Shown: in pieces, positions 1-14,100 of the stretch
How positions within the stretch are numbered: position 1 is the stretch's first letter
How the letters are laid out: every line of letters begins with the position of its first letter
Source: Inonotus obliquus
Taxonomy: Eukaryota; Basidiomycota; Agaricomycetes; Hymenochaetales; Hymenochaetaceae
Assembly (NCBI GenBank): GCA_032164295.1
Contig: JAJHTX010000005.1
Coordinates: forward strand, 1,054,001 to 1,118,000
Length of the DNA stretch: 64,000 bases
Direction of reading: 5' to 3'
The notes under the pieces: generated by a model
Told to the model about the DNA's origin: nothing
Database searches by the model: none
Seen by the model: only the letters and a program-made list of their open reading frames with translations
Translations under genes and position numbers: made by a program

Positions 1-453
1 AGTATTCTGAGTGTTTGGCTGGGGACTATTTGCCTGACCCGGTTGCTGCATAGTAAGGACGACTTCCGGGTGCCGTACTGGCGCGTTCTTCTCAACCTTG
101 GAGGGCTGGTCTTGTTCAGGCGTGTCGCTTTCGTTACTGCTTGCTCCGAGGGAGAGAGATTGTATGTTAGGGGACGGGGTAAGCCGTGGAGACACGTTTG
201 AAGAGGAATCGGAATTAGCAGGAGTGAGTGGAGAGGGACTGTCTTCGCAAGAGCTAACGCTATGTGAGCTGATGTAGGGGGTCTGAAGCATTCCGCCTCT
301 GTCGGCGGGAACGGGGACGGAGTCTATAGTAGTAGCAGTAGCAGTAGTAGTAGTAGAAGGGGTAGGAGAGAGTCGAATGGAGTCAGATAATATATGATGT
401 TGAGTGATGTGAGGGTGGAGAGGAGATAGTGCCGATGTGTGAGGTTCACACAT
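1..453 (-). CDS. Partial Ser/Thr/Pro-rich protein of unknown function (N-terminal 151 codons)
   Basis: On the minus strand an ATG at 453-451 opens a frame that runs without a stop off the left edge, giving 151 codons. The visible protein is low-complexity and disordered: runs of Thr and Ser (a TCT/ACT repeat around 330-360), many Ser-Pro and Thr-Pro pairs, and an acidic Asp/Glu patch near the edge. No folded domain is visible, so no function is proposed. Such Ser/Pro-rich N-termini are common in fungal regulators and scaffold proteins, but that is only a general association. The model could be wrong if an upstream exon exists; the sequence before the ATG shows no obvious acceptor. Confidence 0.5.
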   Translation of the reverse strand, partial: MCEPHTSALSPLHPHITQHHILSDSIRLSPTPSTTTTATATTIDSVPVPADRGGMLQTPYISSHSVSSCEDSPSPLTPANSDSSSNVSPRLTPSPNIQSLSLGASSNESDTPEQDQPSKVEKNAPVRHPEVVLTMQQPGQANSPQPNTQNT

Positions 454-869
454 TATGAGCAGATGGCAAAAGGTGGAACAAGGAAGGAGGTTGAGATGGA
501 CCGAGCTGTGTCTTATGCGGAGAGAATATAAGGGATAGGAAATGCACGAGGGGCGTGACTGAGTCGGGATTCAGATTTTTTATTTGTGAGATCTGGAGAT
601 CCACGCGACCTTCTTTAAGTATAAATCTATATCTATACTTAAATCGGCCCATGTAATTTAGCGTTTCCCATCAATGTCCGCCATCAGGCACAAAGGATGA
701 CTAATCTCCGTGTTCACTGGATTGACTAAGCATTCCGTACCATTCCCATCAAACCTAATATGTCATTCTGTACGCGTATCAACAAGTATCAAGTACAGCT
801 CTCAGGCCTTCGGTAGTAAAACACAGCAACAAAACACTCGACAAAGCCAAGAAATCATCATCACAATCA
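454..869. other. Intergenic, upstream of the partial gene and downstream of the Zn cluster gene
   Basis: The stretch should hold the promoter of the partial minus-strand gene and the 3' end of the Zn cluster gene. A TATA-like run (tatacttaaat) lies at about 632-642 but on neither strand at a convincing distance from a start. Nothing else was recognised. Confidence 0.4.
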
Positions 870-3800
870 TCATACAAGCAGAATGGGCATCCCGCCTCCG
901 CGCTCACGTAATACATCCCGCCAGCTTACGTCCCCCTCGTATTCTGCGCACCGTCGTCCGCCTCGAGCAGCAGCGTTCTTTCTTTGTCTGTCTCGGCGTT
1001 CCCACACAGTCTCCATCACCGCCACAACCGAGCCACAATTGCCCGCCCCGCCCTCGCTTTCGAGCAGTTGCTTCAACGTTGCTCGTTCCGTCTCGTCGTC
1101 GGTCATGCATCCAGCAAGACAAATCGGGAAAACAACGCTACGGACAACCGAACGTCTCAAGGATTTAGGCTCGGTTGGAACGCGTTTTAGAGCGTTGATA
1201 GTCTCAATCACGCCCTGACGTATCTCCTTTACTCCGGGCTTATCCCCGCTTAGCACGGTATGGAAATATAGCCGAGCGGAGGCGCGGAAGATATCTGCTG
1301 TGAGTCGTCTCCGATTCTCCAGTGAATCATCCTGCTGTGCCGACTCATTTCGGTAAACACCCATATCGCCTTCGGCTAACGCTCGCAGGCAGTTCTCCTC
1401 AATCCTGCTTTTGCGTTCCGCAAGTTCGACAAAGCTCAGGGTCTGATTCTTGGTCTCCTCCTCCTTCCATGCTGCAAGCGCCGATATCTCCGCGAGTGCA
1501 AGGAACGTCAAGTTATCGCAGCCCATCACTTCTAGCATCGAGAACTCGGCCTCTGTCCGAATTGGTGGTCCGTCGACCTCAACGATGCGTGCACTGTCAG
1601 CGAACAGCGCTCGGTAAACCCAAAGGAACTTTGGCTCGCGGACAATTGTTACACTTGCGAGTACTTCGAACCACATCGTCGTACGAACAATGAAGCTTTG
1701 CAACTCGTTGTTGCGCCTCATTCGCGTGAGCACATCGAGATGGTAGCCCTCGTGTATCGACGCCAGTAGTGTTCCGACCCAGCGACAAGCGACACCGAGG
1801 AAGAAGTCCCATTCTCCGAGACCACCAGCGAATAAGAAAGAACTGATGCATTGGAGACCAGCCATGGCTTCGGCTTCAGTTAGCGTTTCGTTGCTTGCCT
1901 GCGTCAGGGCCATCTGCGTGCGAGCATAGTAATCACTACCGTCATCTCCTTCCGGTGCAGCTGCGAGACTCTCAATGAACGCGAGAGGAGTTCGGCGCGA
2001 TGCTCCTTGAGGCGTTGCTCCACGGAGAGGGACACTCCCTTCACGCATGCGGCGCTTATGGACACTGGCGACAGAGCAAATGGCATTTCGCACTGCAGCG
2101 TTATTGAGCGCCAAAGCACGCAAGAGCTCGACGACACGTTCATCCAAGAAGAAATACTGCACAGGCCGGACATAACGCAGATAATGTTCGACCAAAGAGC
2201 GATCTGCACGATCAGCGTACGTTGGATCTGCAAGCGCCGGCTGCAGCAGATGCATAGACGCATACTCCTGGTAAGCGCGCTGCCGATCGTCGTCTGGTAG
2301 CGCGTTGAAATCCTCTTCATTAATAAGCGCTTGTGCCGGACAAAAGGGTATTAGAGTGCCTTGCTCAACGCCATTGACGCCCATGACACCCATAGGCGCT
2401 TGCTGAACTGCGAACATCTCGATATCATCCATTGTGATTGTATCAATTGGATAATCGTCCTGGTAGTGGTACAATGGGCCGAATGAGCTTTGCATGCTCG
2501 GTGGCGGTATGTCTGGGCGCCTAGTCGCTTGAGTCCAATCGTACGAGTTCGGCGCTTCTAGGTGCTCCTGCTGCTGGTTCAACAGCTGCTCTTGATGATG
2601 GTGTCGCACATGGCCATCCACTGGCCCTACAGCGACCACATCAAAACAGTATAAGTTTAGAACCAAGAAAATGATAGTAGATTCAGAACATCGAAACAAG
2701 AAATGCGCGCACGGAGAAAATATTACACCATATGGTGATGGTATGAGAACGAAGCGAGGAAATTCGATAGCAATGGGCGAGGAGGATTATAGGATAGCGA
2801 TAGTGAGCCGGTTTCCAAAATCGCGCCGCCCGCGATATAACATACAACATAAAAAAGGGGAAAAATACATGAGCACTTCCTACATCTGGGGAGAATAAGA
2901 GCCCTGATTCTTACATGAACTACTCGGTGGTTCGTGACTGTATCCATTAGTGTGGCCATAGTTGTAACTGCCTCCGCCGACCGTACCATGTCGTACACTC
3001 CCGGGATGTAACGCGAACTGCCCCGAACCATGACCAACATACCCCTGGTCGTCTCCAAGCACTTGCCCGCCCAGGTGCGATGTGGAAGCAGGCGCGTATC
3101 CTATCATGGGATCGGAACGCGGAGCAGGCTTTGGCGAGTCTGGTGAGAGCTGCGGAGCACCATGGTGCGGCGAATTGTCTGTCAATGTATAGATTGCGTA
3201 GTCGCGCGTGTCCATGGAAGTGGGCGCCACAGAAGCACGAGACACGTTTGAGTGAGTCGAGAACGCATTATGTCCATAAGTATACGCGTGATTATTGACG
3301 GTATTATATGCATCATTGTTATAGTGAGAGTTCATAGCGACGTCGTTTGTTTGAGTCAGTCCGATGTTCGAGTTTGTATAGGCGTTGGTGCGAGGAACCA
3401 CGTAACCGTCATCACCCATGGACCGCGGGCGCAGCGGAGAAGTAGTATCGCAGGCAGAATTCGAGTCATCCGCAGTGTTTGCGTGAAGAACATCGAAGCC
3501 AACAGTGTCAGGTTCAGTTTTCACGCGGATGTCGGAGCCAATGTTAGCGTCGGATAGATAATTAGACCGAGCGGTGGTTTGCGAATGGATAGGTGTCCAA
3601 TGCAAGTTCACGTCGTCCATGCCAGGCACGAACGAACCAGCGTCCAGGCCAGGCGGGAACGAAGCGGTGTTTCCGGTCGATGACATAGAGGTTGATATGT
3701 ATGGGGACATAGACACGGTATTGGACCAGTGCACATTGACAGATGGTTTTGTAAACGATGGAGGCAGTACGGGAAGTGCGGGAAGGGGAGTGTATGGCGT

Positions 3801-5112
3801 GAAGGGTGTGTCATGCGATGGCATCGGTGGAGAGGATGAGTTGGAGGATGCAGATCCGAACGTCGGCGAGTACAAATCCATTGCGTTTGAGTTAAAGTTC
3901 GCCATCGAAGGTGCGATAGAAGGCGTGTGGGGGTACGGCGTCGGACAGGAAGCAGCAGGAAAAGAAGACGATGACGAAGGCGCAGCCGAGAAGCGTGATG
4001 AGATAGAAGACATCGATGAAACGTGAGCATGTCCCGTCACGTTTGCATTCAAACGAGCGATAGTAGTCATGGATTGAGAACGCAAGAGGGTAGGTGTATT
4101 CAAAACATGATGTCCGTAGCCTAGTAAATCAGCTGTTCGACGGCGGCGAGATAAGGCAGGAGGTGACCTACGCGTGTTGCTGTTGTTGATCGTTGATCCT
4201 TGTCCGCTAGTGTCAAGCTGTTCCACAAACAGACCCAGTCCGCTAGATGCGGTTTCTCCGAAATTGATGGGGTGAGGCGAACGACGCAAGTGCCGAATAG
4301 GGCCCGTCTGTGATTGGGATCGAATCGGAATGGGACGCCCATTGGAAAGGAGAAGGACACCAGGCGCAGAATTTGATAGTTCATCCTGGTTTGATATGGA
4401 AGCAGAACCGTCCCCAGCTTGTTCGTAATGAGTCCGTATGCCGGTCTGGACATAGTTGGGGGGAAATGGCCTGTCATTTGTGTACGTGATAGGGGGTACA
4501 CGGGAGCCAGGCGGTGAATGTGGAGAAGAGCTGCGATCCTCGGGAGTAAGGGTCGAGGTTGCTGAGAGAGGAGTGCTTAGGTCTCCCGTTCCTTGTACAG
4601 GCATGGCCTGGGAAAGTGGGAGAGAGGTACCAGAGAGCGGTGAAGTCGCGTCCAAGCTCGCCGAAGCGCCTGGAGGAGAGGCAGATTCTCCCGCAGGACG
4701 CAGAGCTGCTGGACCAGAATGGCCCTTGATCATTCCGTTCTCCGCGAGGAAATTCTTTATTTTCTCGCGAATTTCCGCGACGCTGTTCCCCTCCTGTGTA
4801 CGACGGTGGTGAGACGCATATATTGTACTTAAACATGAAGAACATACCCTCATCCAATCAGGGCGTTTTGCGCCGTAGCCAAGGCATTGAAGGCGTAGTC
4901 TAACGCACGTCTGGCAAGCACCTTCTTCGTTGGGCTTCTCATCGCATTTCTATCGCGCGATCATGAGCATCTAAACGCGTGCAATAAAGCAGGTAGAGTG
5001 TTAAGAGCACCTTTCTACGTATTCTGCACGTATAACAACCGCTCTTTGCGCGGACTGCGCCCTTGGGTTTCGAGCTTGAACGTCTTTGACTACTAGAGGA
5101 TCCCGCCGACAT
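870..5112 (-). CDS. Zn(II)2Cys6 transcription factor with fungal-specific regulatory domain
   Basis: Exons on the minus strand: 5112-5011, 4949-4848, 4793-2915, 2626-870, about 1,279 aa. The first two exons join in frame to form a perfect binuclear zinc cluster, C26-x2-C29-x6-C36-x9-C46-x2-C49-x6-C56, preceded by a basic Ser-rich N-terminus; known members bind DNA through this motif. Residues about 70-690 are disordered and rich in Ser, Pro, Asn and Thr. From about residue 837 the protein becomes helical and Leu/Ala-rich, resembling the fungal transcription factor domain of the PF11951 type. The last intron (288 bp) carries an in-frame stop if retained. The downstream open frame has no ATG before the conserved region and the join is phase-consistent, which favours one gene over two. 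The target genes are unknown. The remaining doubt is this long intron. Confidence 0.8.
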
Positions 5113-8100
5113 TTTGTCACGGGAGGTGTGGTTGATGCTGAGGACGATGGAGAGAACAATCAAGAGAGCAATGCAAGATCGATAGCAAAACGGTAGCGAC
5201 GAAAGCAAGAGCAAGATGAGGAGGAGGAGGAGGAGAATAGCACAGGAGGACGCGAGGAGGGACAAGGGCGATCTCCCGGCGAATGGGTCGGCATATCGAG
5301 CTGTATAAATACAAACAGGCGCTGGAGCCCAAATTTGGGTGAGCTAGGGAGCCCCCGGTCACCCTGGTAGACGCCGACGACAACGGAGCGGAAGTAAAAC
5401 AATAAATTTATTAGATTCACACCCCGCTAGCCCAAATTGGAATATATTACTTCGTTAGATTTTTCCTTTTTTTATGTTGATCTGGAGATGCGATGTATGT
5501 CACGGCATTTGATTTTGAGCCAACGTTCTTCTCGCCATCGTCCGCCCTCGATAGTGATTAGCGTACCTTTCCTTTGTCTTTGCAATGAGAAGAGAAGGCA
5601 CTCCCCCCACGCTCTCAGCATCGACTAGAACACTTCTGGATATCCCTTTGTTCTTCTCGATTCATGCCGAGATCTAACAACATCAATCCCGCGTCCAACA
5701 CTTTCCCGAGTACAGAAACGTCACACGGGGCTGCCGTACTGTGGATGGGATACCACAGACTTTGAGCTCGCTCAGCCCCGTAATCGCCTCGTGTGGTGCT
5801 GGTGTTGCCATTCACCACGCGACAAAGACGCAGGCATGCTGTAAACTATCTCGGGCATGCAAAGTGTTTCCACCATTTCGTACCCAATCCCTGGTATCAC
5901 ACCATTGAAGATCCGCACAATCACCCGCAGAGCCTTACTCAGGGATGATCTCCCTTCCTTCCCTTTCAACGCAGCCACACCCTTCCTTTACTATCGATAT
6001 CATCGTCTCCTTTCTCCATCACCGTTCTCTGACTGTGCAGTGTCTGGAACATATCGCTGTGATGAAACTCGACTTCCATTCGCACGCAGATGGTCACTTG
6101 CCTACTTGCTCTGTCCATCAAGCGGGAAATAAGACGCGAGTTCCGAGGTCGAGCTGGTATCACGATGATTACAATTTCAATCTGATCCTTCTTCAGGCAG
6201 TATTGTTCCTCTGTGTCTTTTCCCTGTGCAATCGTATATGGACGGACACCTTCCTGGAATGCAAGTAACAATATCAACAAAACGAAATTTCCAACTGATC
6301 CAGCGAGGACCTGACCGATAATGTAACGTCGGAAATCGGTAACCATCAAGCCAACGTTGACAAATGAACCTCTCCGCTCTACGAACGCTAGTAGGTATCC
6401 GTTGCCTCCTTTGTCTTGCTATCTCCCGTCACAGGCTGGAGCTGGTGGTCATGTTACTCTCAGGACACGCATAGGCCGCGTCCGGTTGCGCGCTGTCACC
6501 CCAGATTATTTTTACGCTATCAATACTACTGTCGAGTATCCGGATGCTTCCCGCTCTCAATAATAATATTATTATTATTACTCTTATGGACTAGAAGGGA
6601 ACGGTACGGCGGTTGCCGGACGATGCCGTGAACTTCCAATTTAGTCGACAACCATCAACAGTCCAGTGTGAGTATTCTCCAAATTCTACTGTTCTTCTTC
6701 TCTTCTTCATTTTGCGCGGTCTGTTTCTAGTCTATTGGCTGTCCTCGCTCCGGAACTCGAAGGTTCGATCTTTTCCGTCTAGATGCCAATCCATGCTTCT
6801 GCGATACTAGGATATCGAATTCCCGGACCATACCGGTTTTCGTAGTTTCAAGACACAGAATCTCATATGGAAAGTACGCGCAATTCTTACAAAAATAATT
6901 CGTGCAATGATGGCAATGCTAACGTACCATTTACCGTTCCGTGGCCTCGGACAACACCATCCCTTTCCATAGCTGGTCAACATCCCCGAAAAAAACCACC
7001 ACTCAGAATGCAGGTCACCTTTCAATCTCCCTCCAACTTGTTTCAATGATTATCATCATCACGGACCGTATTCCTTGAAACCCTTCGCCATTATCTGATG
7101 CCTATCCTTTAGCCACAACGACCAACAACTTTACCATCAAGCTGTCTGATGTACCTGTGCGTTATTTTTTATCTTCCATTCTGTTTCGCTCCTTGGAGTG
7201 CCATATCGATCTTCTGCTCATGTCAGTATACCAGTGGCTCTGTACATCGATGGCTGGACCGTTCGCCCTGCATATTCCATTTTGATGTTATGTCTGATCA
7301 TGATCTGGCTTCCCAGTTACTTATTCCGAATTTTCGGAGGTTCTCCGAGCATACACTATACACAGCAGTGGATGATCAGTGACCGTAACTTGCTAGTTCG
7401 CACAAATATCGCGGACGAGTACCAATGGAAGACGCTTGACTGCAATGCGCGACTGAAACCTGCAGCTGCTTCTTACTCTGTTATCTGCTATACGCGATCA
7501 GTGGAATAGAAGTATGACGAAAATAGGAAGAAGAAACGGAAGAAGAAACGGAAGAAGATTGCCTATGGACTTCTGTTCATACATTGGACAATTCAGTTAG
7601 TCACTGGCGGTGACCCGTCTCCAGGCAAACTTTCTCAGTTACAGGACCTGAGCACATGATCATGCACTACTCAATTGGAAATCGGGGTGAGCACAATTTT
7701 GTCAAAGATCTTGTACAGAACTGGTATCATCTCTGAATGAGAAGACGGTCCTCCATCAGAGAAATTCTTCACACCAGAAATCAGCCACCACATCAAGTGC
7801 CTCTATCATCGGTATAGCCGTGTGAATTTCCTCCGAGATCGCCATATACCACACAAGATCTACGGTACCACCATTCCATTCTAGACGTGGATTCCCGAAT
7901 TGGAACGGCCGCGGTGCGTCAGCATCAACAATCGCCGGTGTCGTGGCATAGCTCTCCCGTGATGTTTTGATATTTAAACTTAACTCGCTTTCCGTGATGA
8001 TTCTTCTACAACTGTGTAAGTTCCGATCTACGACCAAAAGGAACGAACTGATATGCTGTTCTGGGCGCATGACAATGAACAAACCTTGGTTGGTGGACTT

Positions 8101-11100
8101 TAAATCTCACACCTTGTTTTTCTCGTTGACAGGAAAATGATGAAGAGTAACGTTAGGAAAGTCTACAACCTGTCACTTTACTTTCCCGCAGCAGAGTGCC
8201 ACCTTATCGCCCCCCATTCGTATCAGCGAGACGGCGTGGCGACGACCTTGTTTTTTTCCTGTCAGTTGTCCCTCCAATCCAACACAGGGGAAGAAAAGGT
8301 CGTCACCATGCAAATGATCTCATTAGTCGAATTTCAAATCAAACCATCTCGCCTGAGAGGAAATGAATTCGCCTAACAAGGCCGAACAACCACCGGCCAG
8401 TAAGTCGTGAGTACGTGAAAATGAAACGCCATCTGATTATCATCCAATCGCATGCGCATCAATAATTCCTTGAGACGTATGCCTATCAAGCATACATGAT
8501 ATTGTTTTGTGACATCCCAGTGAAATCAGTCTTGGCTCGGATCACACCTCCAATCTCACCTGAAAGGTAAAATTCGCCACCATTCGCGGTATATTGGGCG
8601 CTCATCAATCCTTAAAAGGATATAGAGACTTGTCGCAAAGCGTCGAGCGGACGGAAGTATTTAATACCACTAAAAAGCGGGACGACGTACGCGAAGTGGA
8701 TCGGAGCCCCGAGAAAATGGCGGTTAGGCTCGGTTCTAGGATTACAGATAGAACGAAAGTCCAGACCATAGAAAGGCGTAAAAGCAACACCGCTTACTGA
8801 AGATGGGAAGTCAAATGAACATGGGTTGAAGGGATATCACGAGTCGCACAGGACACGGCAGCGGACACAGCAGAACAATAGGAAAGCGGCACGTAGTCAT
8901 TTCCGTCTCCCACTGGTACGCACTGTGTAAGTAAGTGACGTGAACGATTGTGACCAAGTCCGCTTGGTACCCTGCCGTCCGGTCAGATACGGACTCTTTC
9001 CAAGATAGGTAAGAAATCAAGATTACGGCGGAAGCAAAAGCCAAAACATCTCGTGGATCGATCGTTGATCGCCATCCCGTGATCGACGTTCGGAAATTGC
9101 TATTCTTGGACTCAATCAATCCCGTTGTCGTCACGTGTTATTACGACAAGCCAAACTTTTCTAGCCGTGATCGGATTGGTAGTGGCTGATGGACCTAATT
9201 TATCCCTACTTCTTTTTTTCAATATCTACGAAAGAAACTTTGTTAATTATGAGTATGACTAGGTAGCTCTACGGCATTGAGATGGAGGCACCCGGAGTGA
9301 ATTGCTGGAAATAGTCTGATTACTTGGCTACACTCTGATCATTGTGATTCCAGTGGACGGTTCCGCATTGATTGTTGACAAGAAGCTCTGCCGTTGAGCA
9401 TGTGGCTCAATACAGAGCACTAGGACGATATCTTACGGAGGCTCTTAGCTTCCTCCCCCTCTTCCCCCCGCTCACGCCATGTATCCGTGGAGGAAGTATG
9501 ACTCGGACAAGGTTAGGGGACTGCATATTTTAGGGGGTGCACCGGAATGGGAATAGTGTTCATGGTCGGCGTCAACCCTGGATTAGGAAAGGAGATGTAG
9601 TACGTACATGCCTAGATTAAGTATCGAGCACAAGGTCAGCAAGCAAGATGGCAAGAAAATATCCCATCTAGTCTCCGTACCGTATCGATAACATCAAACT
9701 GTGGCTCATCGCGAATAAGTCCACGCGATACGAACGGAAGATGGACGGAAGGACGGAAGATGGATTCGCTACTCGCCTGCACAATCATGATGATCATTGA
9801 GACGTGGTCTCCTATGCATCAGGAGAAGCAACCCGGAATTGCAAAGCGTACTCGCCGAGACCCGCAATACAATTGTCAGAGACACCACAGCCAGCACCCC
9901 CGCTGTCTGGGCCATCGTTTCCATTCATTCAGACGGTTTCAGGACTCGGAACCGCGTCTGTTAGATTGGTATGAAAGAATGACAGACGCGAAACAACTCC
10001 AATGTCCCGTACAGTTGCAATCAGATTCGGTCAGAGACTCGACACCCGCCTCGTAAAATGCCGTGGAGATGCATCCCGGTAGAGCCCACAGTCCAGTTGG
10101 AGCGGAAAAAATCCAGTCCTGAGATCTTCCAAGCGCCAGTACTCAATGTGCAGTCCAGACAAGGAAGGACAAAGAGAATGGAATCAGAAAGACAAGAACC
10201 ACATACTCAGCTTCTCGAAGCTGTTGACGGTGGAGTCTCGGTATTCTCGGGCTGACGATGAGATGTCAATGGTGCAGCAGCACCTCTTCAGCAATTTATT
10301 GACGCGGATTCGCGGATGCCGGTCGGAAATTTAGAGACGAGGGCTTCATTGATAGTAGTCGAGTTTGATGATCAAGTACACTTCCTATCCCTTAATTCTT
10401 CGGTCTGTTGATCACGTGGGAGTCATATTATCGAGAAATCGAAGAAGGTCGAGGCAGGAGGGTATGACTAGATGACCTGAGTCATTCCGGCCCATGTAAA
10501 AGGAATTAGAAAAATGAATTACGTGGCCACAGTTACCTCATTTGCAAGGTTGCACTCGACTCGCCGTGGGCGAGTAATACTTTGGGTGTAAAGTCTGAGA
10601 TTACACTAGAAGCCACAGGATCGATCATGATAGGGTTCAAGCCTGCTATTTGAAGGATATTCGCTGACCATTTTTGGTGCCACTGGTGTATAGCAGGCGT
10701 CTATGATGTTTTCTCAACACTAAGATCCACTTGATGATTCTCGCTTTTCATCAAGGGATCTAGTGCGGTCTCCACCTATCTGTCCCTACATCGATAGAGA
10801 CGTTACTAGCCAAACAGGTAACCTCAATGAAGCAGTGTTTTCCGACACACCTCGGAGGCTGGTTCTGGAAATCTTCAAGAACTGTTCGCCCAATTCCTTC
10901 AAGACACCGGCCATCGATAAATAGTCATATTGACAACTACGCGGTGCATCTACTTCGATAGTGCGAGTAAACGGCGGGCCAACCTGAACAGGTAGCTCAA
11001 AGGCGGCGGTGTTTTCGTAACTCACCCATTTTGGCATATGTGATTAGCTGTTAATGTATGACACCTAACTGTGCCGTGAAAGGAAATGGTAATCAGTGAT

Positions 11101-14100
11101 TTTGACTTGCACTGGTTGCAAAGATACTCACTATTGCGATGCCCTATTATCTTGATCCTAAACCCCGAGTCCCCACTGTGAAGTACTTTGCGGTAAAACG
11201 GGTAACGACCACAGAGAATCCGAAATCAATGAAGCGTGCAGCATCAGTCAGCCTTGAGCAAGCCATATCTAGTCCCTAGTATGGTCACCCTGACATTGTA
11301 CTGGTCAAAGGAACAAACTTACGTTGGGCAGTTCTGTGATTTCATTTTCTCTTTTCGGCGGAGGCAATGTTGAGTCGCGAACCAGTTGAAGAAGCGGCTG
11401 TGTAATTCTAAACCAACAACCAAAAAATCGGCGCTGGTTGCCAGCCTCGGGACCCCAAACACCTCCAACTCACAGAAATATTAGTTTACCAATTACATAA
11501 GAACTTCCATATCGGGCAAATCCCGAACTGCACGTGCTGGTACCTTGAGGCGTACACGATACACGATACGAAATCAAAGCGTTGCAGGCGTGCGTTGGCT
11601 ACTCTATTGTGCCCATTCCACCACGAGATGCCGTGATCCTGATCCTGTGCCCTACCTCGCTTCCCTCGCATTTATGAAAAAGAAGCAAAAGACGGTGTCC
11701 TTGGAAGTGGTTCCTTCATATGTGACTTGACTCGAACTGGGCTGGTGATAGGGAACTCTTCAGTAATTGGCTGAGGGGATGCTGGGCTCTTCACGATGTC
11801 ATCTTCGTCAGAGAGGTCCGTTCACTTAACCCGCAGATATCCGATTGGCATCCGCGTTGCTGCACTTGGATGCATTTTCAACTCAACATAGCCCCTATTG
11901 AATCCGGCGGACTCAAACACAGGAAAGGTAAGATCGTGCCAGTCTTCGTGTTTCAAGCAACTTTTCCCAGATCCTGCTTCTGATTCTTATGATACGCGTG
12001 TAGATTACAGGCAACGCGAAAACTGCAAAGGAGGGTCCTTTTCTTCGGCTACAACTATTTTCGGCGCTTTCATTCATTCGCACGGGCGCCAACTGATCGG
12101 TTCACTCTGAGAAGGCCTCAGGGCCGGCTCCGCCTGGTCGTGTGTGCGCGTATGTCATCCCCACTAGGAGGTTGGAATCGCCCGACGAGATACGAATGTT
12201 TTGCATAAACTTTCCTTTTGCAACAGTACTTGCAATGGCGCATCTCACAATCTCAGCTGGCATTCTGGACAGGCACACTATTTGGGAGGGACGCCGGAAG
12301 CATAAATTAAGCTACGGCGACAAGAACATGGATGCGGCAAAACATTAGCATGGTGCTAGGACTCAAGCTGCAGTTTGCAAGGCTGCGAATCCAAATTTAT
12401 CAAAGAAGAGCATGCTTCCATTTTTCTTAGGGTGAAGGAAGGAACCTGGTTGCTCGAGGTTTCGGAAAAAGTGTGAAATGAAGCAACTCAATATTATAAG
12501 GAAAATGAGAAAGTAAATTACTGACATTCAAAAGTTACTCACATCTCACTATTCTAGGATGGTCATATTTGAGCTTCATGTCCGACTTCTCCTCGTTGCT
12601 GTCAGCGTCCGTGCATCAAGGGAGGCGGTGTGGTGTGTGAAGGGGTCGTCGGGAATTCCCCACAAGGGTTAACAGAGCAAACAACCACAAAGCTCATGGC
12701 ACGTGTCTCAACCTCTCCGCCCCTTCTATCTCAACTTCCCGGATGAACTGAGAAAGGTGCCGAAGCTTCCCTACTTCTTGATCATCTTTCCGAGTCGTCT
12801 CGACTAGAACGTTGTGCTAGACGTGGGCCAATCTTACCGCGGCATATGTAACATGTAATATCAGATTATCACCAAGGGAAGGACGACGCAATAAGTTCAC
12901 GCGTCAGAAGCTGATTGTGGCTTACAACTATACTATACAATAAACGGACGAGACACGCTCAGGTACCCGAACTAATATGTATGTTGGGCGGTACAGTATC
13001 TCGAAGGCTTCCAATCACTTCTGGTAACAGACAGACAATTAGCTAAGGTTTTCTCATGTGGCTTATTTTCGGAGCAAGGAAGTTAATTAAGTTTAATGTT
13101 GAGTTGTAAGTATCCAGAGAGGCAAATCCCGGAAGAAAGATCGACAGGCTTTTTACGTCAGTGGTCTATATTTTGCGCGCTACACGTGATAGAGGCGATT
13201 TCCATTTTGGGACCGGTGAGCTTACAATGCTCCCAGTGTTTATCCGGGTCTTTACTAGTCCAGAAGATAAAAGCCATGAACTGCGACTCGGTGTAAACGT
13301 CAGGAATGTACCTGCTGGAGGCGTGCCTATACATGCGTCTTCGTCGGGTGCGAGATTTTAGGTATGTAGTGGTCTCAGAATCAATGGACTGAAAGCACCT
13401 CGAATCTCGATGCCGGGTCTGCTGAATGCTTTGCGCATGGTGCAGGGCAGGGTTGTTCCATGCAAAGACAAATGACTTTGAAACACACTCTAGCCTGCTA
13501 GAATCCGGCGAAACTGAAGGCTCCACTCCCTTCTTCATACAGAAGCACTCATGCAGTGAGTTCAATGCATATGTGGATTGATCGGTGCTAACTCGAGTCT
13601 CAAATCGTTCGCACCATTCATTTCTTTAGAATGCGACCCATTGTTGCCCGCTTCTCTTGGTACGTCCGAAGCGTCACTTACGGCATCGGCATATCTATGG
13701 TGGCAAAGCCCGCTTTTCCGGTCGCCTTGTGCTGAGGAGACCTAGGACACGAGTTTGACGAACTAAACTGCTACAAACCGGAATCTACTAGTTCATGCCT
13801 AATTGAACTTTCTTCCATTGATCGCAATGCGAATCAAATTGCGAATCGGATAAAGTGGCCCAACCCTTTTTCAAGTCCCCGTCGCACGCACAGTACGCCA
13901 AAATAGTTATGTGACCGCAAGCCAAGAGAAAGTCTCATTCACGTACCACTTGTCCCATTGGTCTCGGAAACTCGCGTAATAATACCGGCCGACGTAACGA
14001 CCAATTGAAATGGGCTAACAATTTCGTCTGCGGATATGCCGTACACCTTCCACGAATGTCTAAATGAGTCTGAGGCCTTTGCCTACTAAACTCATTTTCT

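Noticed and set aside
870..2699. Separate gene for the C-terminal half of the Zn cluster factor
   Set aside because: The frame begins with TTG, the upstream part looks like intron, and the join to the upstream exon is phase-correct and links a Zn cluster with its usual regulatory domain.
5966..6349. Membrane protein gene on the minus strand
   Set aside because: One hydrophobic segment is visible but neighbouring exons, splice sites and further helices cannot be assembled.
7756..11037. Two minus-strand fragments (7756-8082, 10786-11037) as a diverged duplicate gene pair
   Set aside because: Only a short Asp-Ala-Pro-Arg motif is shared and no wider alignment could be made by eye.
13158..13565. 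135-codon minus-strand frame
   Set aside because: No motif, no supporting exons and irregular composition; probably chance.
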